Positions 31,089 to 33,005 of a stretch of DNA of 33,005 nucleotides are shown here, piece after piece. Position numbers and translations under genes: made by a program. The notes below the pieces were generated by a model. It saw only the letters and a program-made list of their open reading frames with translations, had not been told where the DNA came from and ran no database searches. Position 1 is the stretch's first letter; each line of letters begins with the position of its first letter. Source of the stretch: an uncultured Clostridia bacterium (GTDB lineage: Bacteria > Bacillota > Clostridia > Christensenellales > Borkfalkiaceae); NCBI GenBank assembly GCA_947589555.1, contig CANQAZ010000012.1, positions 1-33,005 on the forward strand. Direction: 5' to 3'.

Positions 31089-32546
31089 ATGAAATTTGCT
31101 TTTTCGAATGCGCAGATGCGCGCCGCGGACGAAGCCGCCATTGCGGCAGGTACTTTGGCAGAGACGCTCATGGAGCGTGCGGGGAGCGCGCTTGCGGACG
31201 CCGTGGAGCGCGCCGCACAGCGGTTGGGCGTCGGCGATGCGCTCTTTGTTTGCGGCGGAGGGAACAACGGGGGAGACGGCTTTGTCGCCGCCCGCATTCT
31301 CATGGAGCGCGGCTATGAAACGGCCGTTCTGTGCCTTGCGGAAAGGTTTTCCGAGGCCTGTAAGGGCGCAAAGGCGAAGTATCGCGGCGAAATTTTGGGG
31401 CGCATCCCGCGCCGCCGCTATGCCCTCGTCGCCGATTGTCTCTTTGGCACGGGGCTCGACCGCGCGCCCGCGGGTGACAACGCCGCGCTCATCCGGTTTA
31501 TCAACCAAAGCGGAGCGTATGTCATCTCCTGCGACCTCCCGAGCGGCCTCAATGAGGGCGGAATTGCCTTTGATCCCTGCGTCGTCGCAAACGAGACGGT
31601 CACAATGGGGCAGTTGAAGCAATCTCTTCTCCTCGCCGACGGGGCCGACGTAGCGGGGAAAATTTCCGTCGCCGATATCGGCATACCTGCCGAGGGCGGC
31701 GCGGAAGTGTGGGAGGATGCGGACGTCGCCGCTCTTTTCCCCAAGAAAAAGTCCCATTCCAACAAGGGAAACTACGGCTCCGTCGCCATTCTTGCGGGCT
31801 ACGGCTCCCTCGGCGCGCCTCTCATGGCGGTGGGCGCGGCGCTCAAATCGGGCGCGGGCTACACCGAGTTGTGGTTGCCGTGCGCGGAGAGCCGCGAGAC
31901 GGACGAGATGCGCCGCACCGTGTTTGCGGCCAAGTATCCCGCGTGCATCGTCAATTTCTACACGGGAAATCCCCTTCTTGCAAAGGCGGTCGCCTTCGGC
32001 ATGGGCGCAAGTGTGGGGGAGTCTCAGTACGAGATGCTCCAAACCCTCCTCAAAAACGAAGGATGCGGCGCCCTCGTCCTCGACGCCGACGCTTTGAACG
32101 CCCTCTCCGCGTACGGGAAGGCGCCATTGAAAGGGCACAGGTGTCCCGTCGTCGTCACCCCGCACATCAAAGAATTTTCCCGTTTGACGGGCAAGAGCGC
32201 GGCGGAAATTCTCGCCGATCCCGTCCCCTGCGCGCAAGCGTTTGCGCGGGAGTACGGCGTCACCGTCGTCCTCAAAAATAACCGCACCGTCATCACCGAC
32301 GGCGCGCGCACGGCGATCAACACGTCGGGTTCTCCCGCCCTTGCAAAGGGGGGAAGCGGCGATGCGCTCACGGGCTTTTTGGCCGGGCTCTGCGCCCGAG
32401 GCGTGCCGCCCTTCGAGGCCTCCTGCGCCGCTTGCTATCTCATGGGCATGGCGGGCGAACTCGCCGCCGACGCGCTCGGGGAGTATTCTCCCACCGCATG
32501 CGACGTGATAGAACAAATCCCGTCCGCCATACTCTCCTTGCAATAA
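31089..32546 (+). CDS. nnr: Bifunctional NAD(P)H-hydrate epimerase / ADP-dependent NAD(P)H-hydrate dehydratase
   Basis: This 485-aa fusion repairs damaged NADH and NADPH hydrates. The N-terminal YjeF-type epimerase domain (about 1-205) carries VCGGGNNGGDGFVAAR (54-69) and CDLPSGLNEGG. The C-terminal ribokinase-like dehydratase (about 215-485) has NKGNYGSVAILAGYGSLGAP and the nucleotide motif GGSGDALTG (421-429). Both domains look complete. It starts seven bases after birA and ends in a terminator, closing the recX, birA, nnr run. In many Firmicutes this gene lies near acpS or alr, which are not seen here. Confidence 0.96.
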   Translation: MKFAFSNAQMRAADEAAIAAGTLAETLMERAGSALADAVERAAQRLGVGDALFVCGGGNNGGDGFVAARILMERGYETAVLCLAERFSEACKGAKAKYRGEILGRIPRRRYALVADCLFGTGLDRAPAGDNAALIRFINQSGAYVISCDLPSGLNEGGIAFDPCVVANETVTMGQLKQSLLLADGADVAGKISVADIGIPAEGGAEVWEDADVAALFPKKKSHSNKGNYGSVAILAGYGSLGAPLMAVGAALKSGAGYTELWLPCAESRETDEMRRTVFAAKYPACIVNFYTGNPLLAKAVAFGMGASVGESQYEMLQTLLKNEGCGALVLDADALNALSAYGKAPLKGHRCPVVVTPHIKEFSRLTGKSAAEILADPVPCAQAFAREYGVTVVLKNNRTVITDGARTAINTSGSPALAKGGSGDALTGFLAGLCARGVPPFEASCAACYLMGMAGELAADALGEYSPTACDVIEQIPSAILSLQ

Positions 32547-32571
32547 AAAAACGCCGTTTCAGGCGTTTTTT
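32545..32571. terminator. Bidirectional-type terminator between nnr and the converging gene
   Basis: AAAAAACGCC (ending 32555) pairs with GGCGTTTTTT (32562-32571) around GTTTCA. It serves nnr on the plus strand and probably the last gene on the minus strand. Confidence 0.88.
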
Positions 32572-32620
32572 GAGATTTTACAAGGTACTATGTGTGACAT
32601 AATTGCTTCAAAACGCCCAT

Positions 32621-33005
32621 TTAAGCGTATCCGAAGGCGCGGATGAACACCGCGGAGAGCAAGAGCACGCTTCCCGTCACGAGGTAATAGACGGGGAAAA
32701 AGGTGAAAAGGCTCATGAGGAGCAGGAGGGCGCCGCTCACAAAAAAGGGCCTCGCGTTGCTCCTCGAAAAACTGCGGCGGAGTTTTTGCCGCACGCTCTT
32801 GCGCGGGATCTCGCCGCAGATGAGGGGGGAAGGCGTCGTACCCGTGCGGGAGAACAGGGCGTAAACGTCGTCGGCGGTGACCGCATCCCGTCCGAAGGAA
32901 GTAAGAAGTTTTTCGGCCTCGGGGGTAACGGCGTTGCACACGAGGGTAAAGGCCGCCGCGCCGTGTTCGCGGAGCAAGCGGGCTACGGCGCGGCGGCCTT
33001 TACCC
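32621..33005 (-). CDS. Partial gene for a C-terminally membrane-anchored protein, unknown function
   Basis: The frame is open to the window edge, so the N-terminus is missing; about 127 residues are visible. The visible part begins GKGRRAVARLLREHGAAAFTLV, an alpha/beta segment, followed by TPEAEKLLTSFGRDAVTADD. A basic region (RKSVRQKLRRSFSRSNARP) precedes two closely spaced membrane helices at the C-terminus, which ends IRAFGYA. I do not recognise the family. A TTG at 32977 is in frame but has no good RBS, so the true start is probably beyond 33005. Confidence 0.65.
   Translation of the reverse strand, partial: GKGRRAVARLLREHGAAAFTLVCNAVTPEAEKLLTSFGRDAVTADDVYALFSRTGTTPSPLICGEIPRKSVRQKLRRSFSRSNARPFFVSGALLLLMSLFTFFPVYYLVTGSVLLLSAVFIRAFGYA

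Overview
The window reads as chromosomal DNA of a GC-rich, endospore-forming Firmicute, most likely an uncultured gut-type clostridium. The evidence is a full-length spoIVA gene, strong AGGAGG-type ribosome binding sites, sigma-A-like promoters in AT-rich gaps, intrinsic GC-hairpin/T-run terminators, DUF1292 and YesL-like genes, and a leucine-rich-repeat lipoprotein. The assignment rests on protein families read by eye; no database was searched. I see no rRNA, tRNA, insertion sequence, phage gene or CRISPR array. No stretch over 300 bases lacks a gene.

Layout. 1-4141: promoter, a leader with a terminator-like hairpin and a possible 22-codon leader ORF, then a heterodimeric ABC exporter pair (degenerate half first, catalytic half second) and a terminator. 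4168-4860: a zinc-ribbon membrane protein and an XRE repressor, divergent, with two matching dyads (TCCCA-N6-TGGRA) between them, then two GC-rich hairpins. 4876-7825 (minus): asd-dapA-dapB, the aspartate branch to dihydrodipicolinate and tetrahydrodipicolinate, with a probable attenuator in the asd leader. 7846-13446 (plus): a tight operon of a YesL-like membrane protein, a methyltransferase, Hsp33, a TPR protein and an unknown helical protein. It ends in a terminator laid directly over the putative sigma-E promoter and RBS of spoIVA. 13447-18616: separate single-gene units: spoIVA, an MscS channel, an LRR lipoprotein and a zinc-ribbon membrane protein, each with its own terminator and the last three with clear sigma-A promoters.

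18689-28203 (plus): an arabinose/galactose oligosaccharide island. A promoter with a 10-bp dyad over its -10 box leads into a ribulokinase-like FGGY kinase, araD, a DUF1292 protein, araA, a GH36 alpha-galactosidase-like enzyme, a UDP-sugar pyrophosphorylase, a 114-aa unknown protein and a GH51 alpha-L-arabinofuranosidase. The glycosidases have no signal peptides, so short arabino- and galacto-oligosaccharides would be imported and cut inside the cell. Arabinose would then pass through AraA, the kinase and AraD to xylulose-5-phosphate. No transporter or araR-like regulator is in the window.

28222-32571 (plus): a secreted lipoprotein with an acidic repeat, a collagen-like stalk and a ComEC-like metallo-beta-lactamase domain, followed closely by recX, a short biotin ligase and the bifunctional NAD(P)HX repair enzyme. 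I see no terminator between the arabinose promoter and 32545, so transcription may run through nearly 14 kb. The window ends inside a minus-strand gene for a C-terminally membrane-anchored protein of unknown function.
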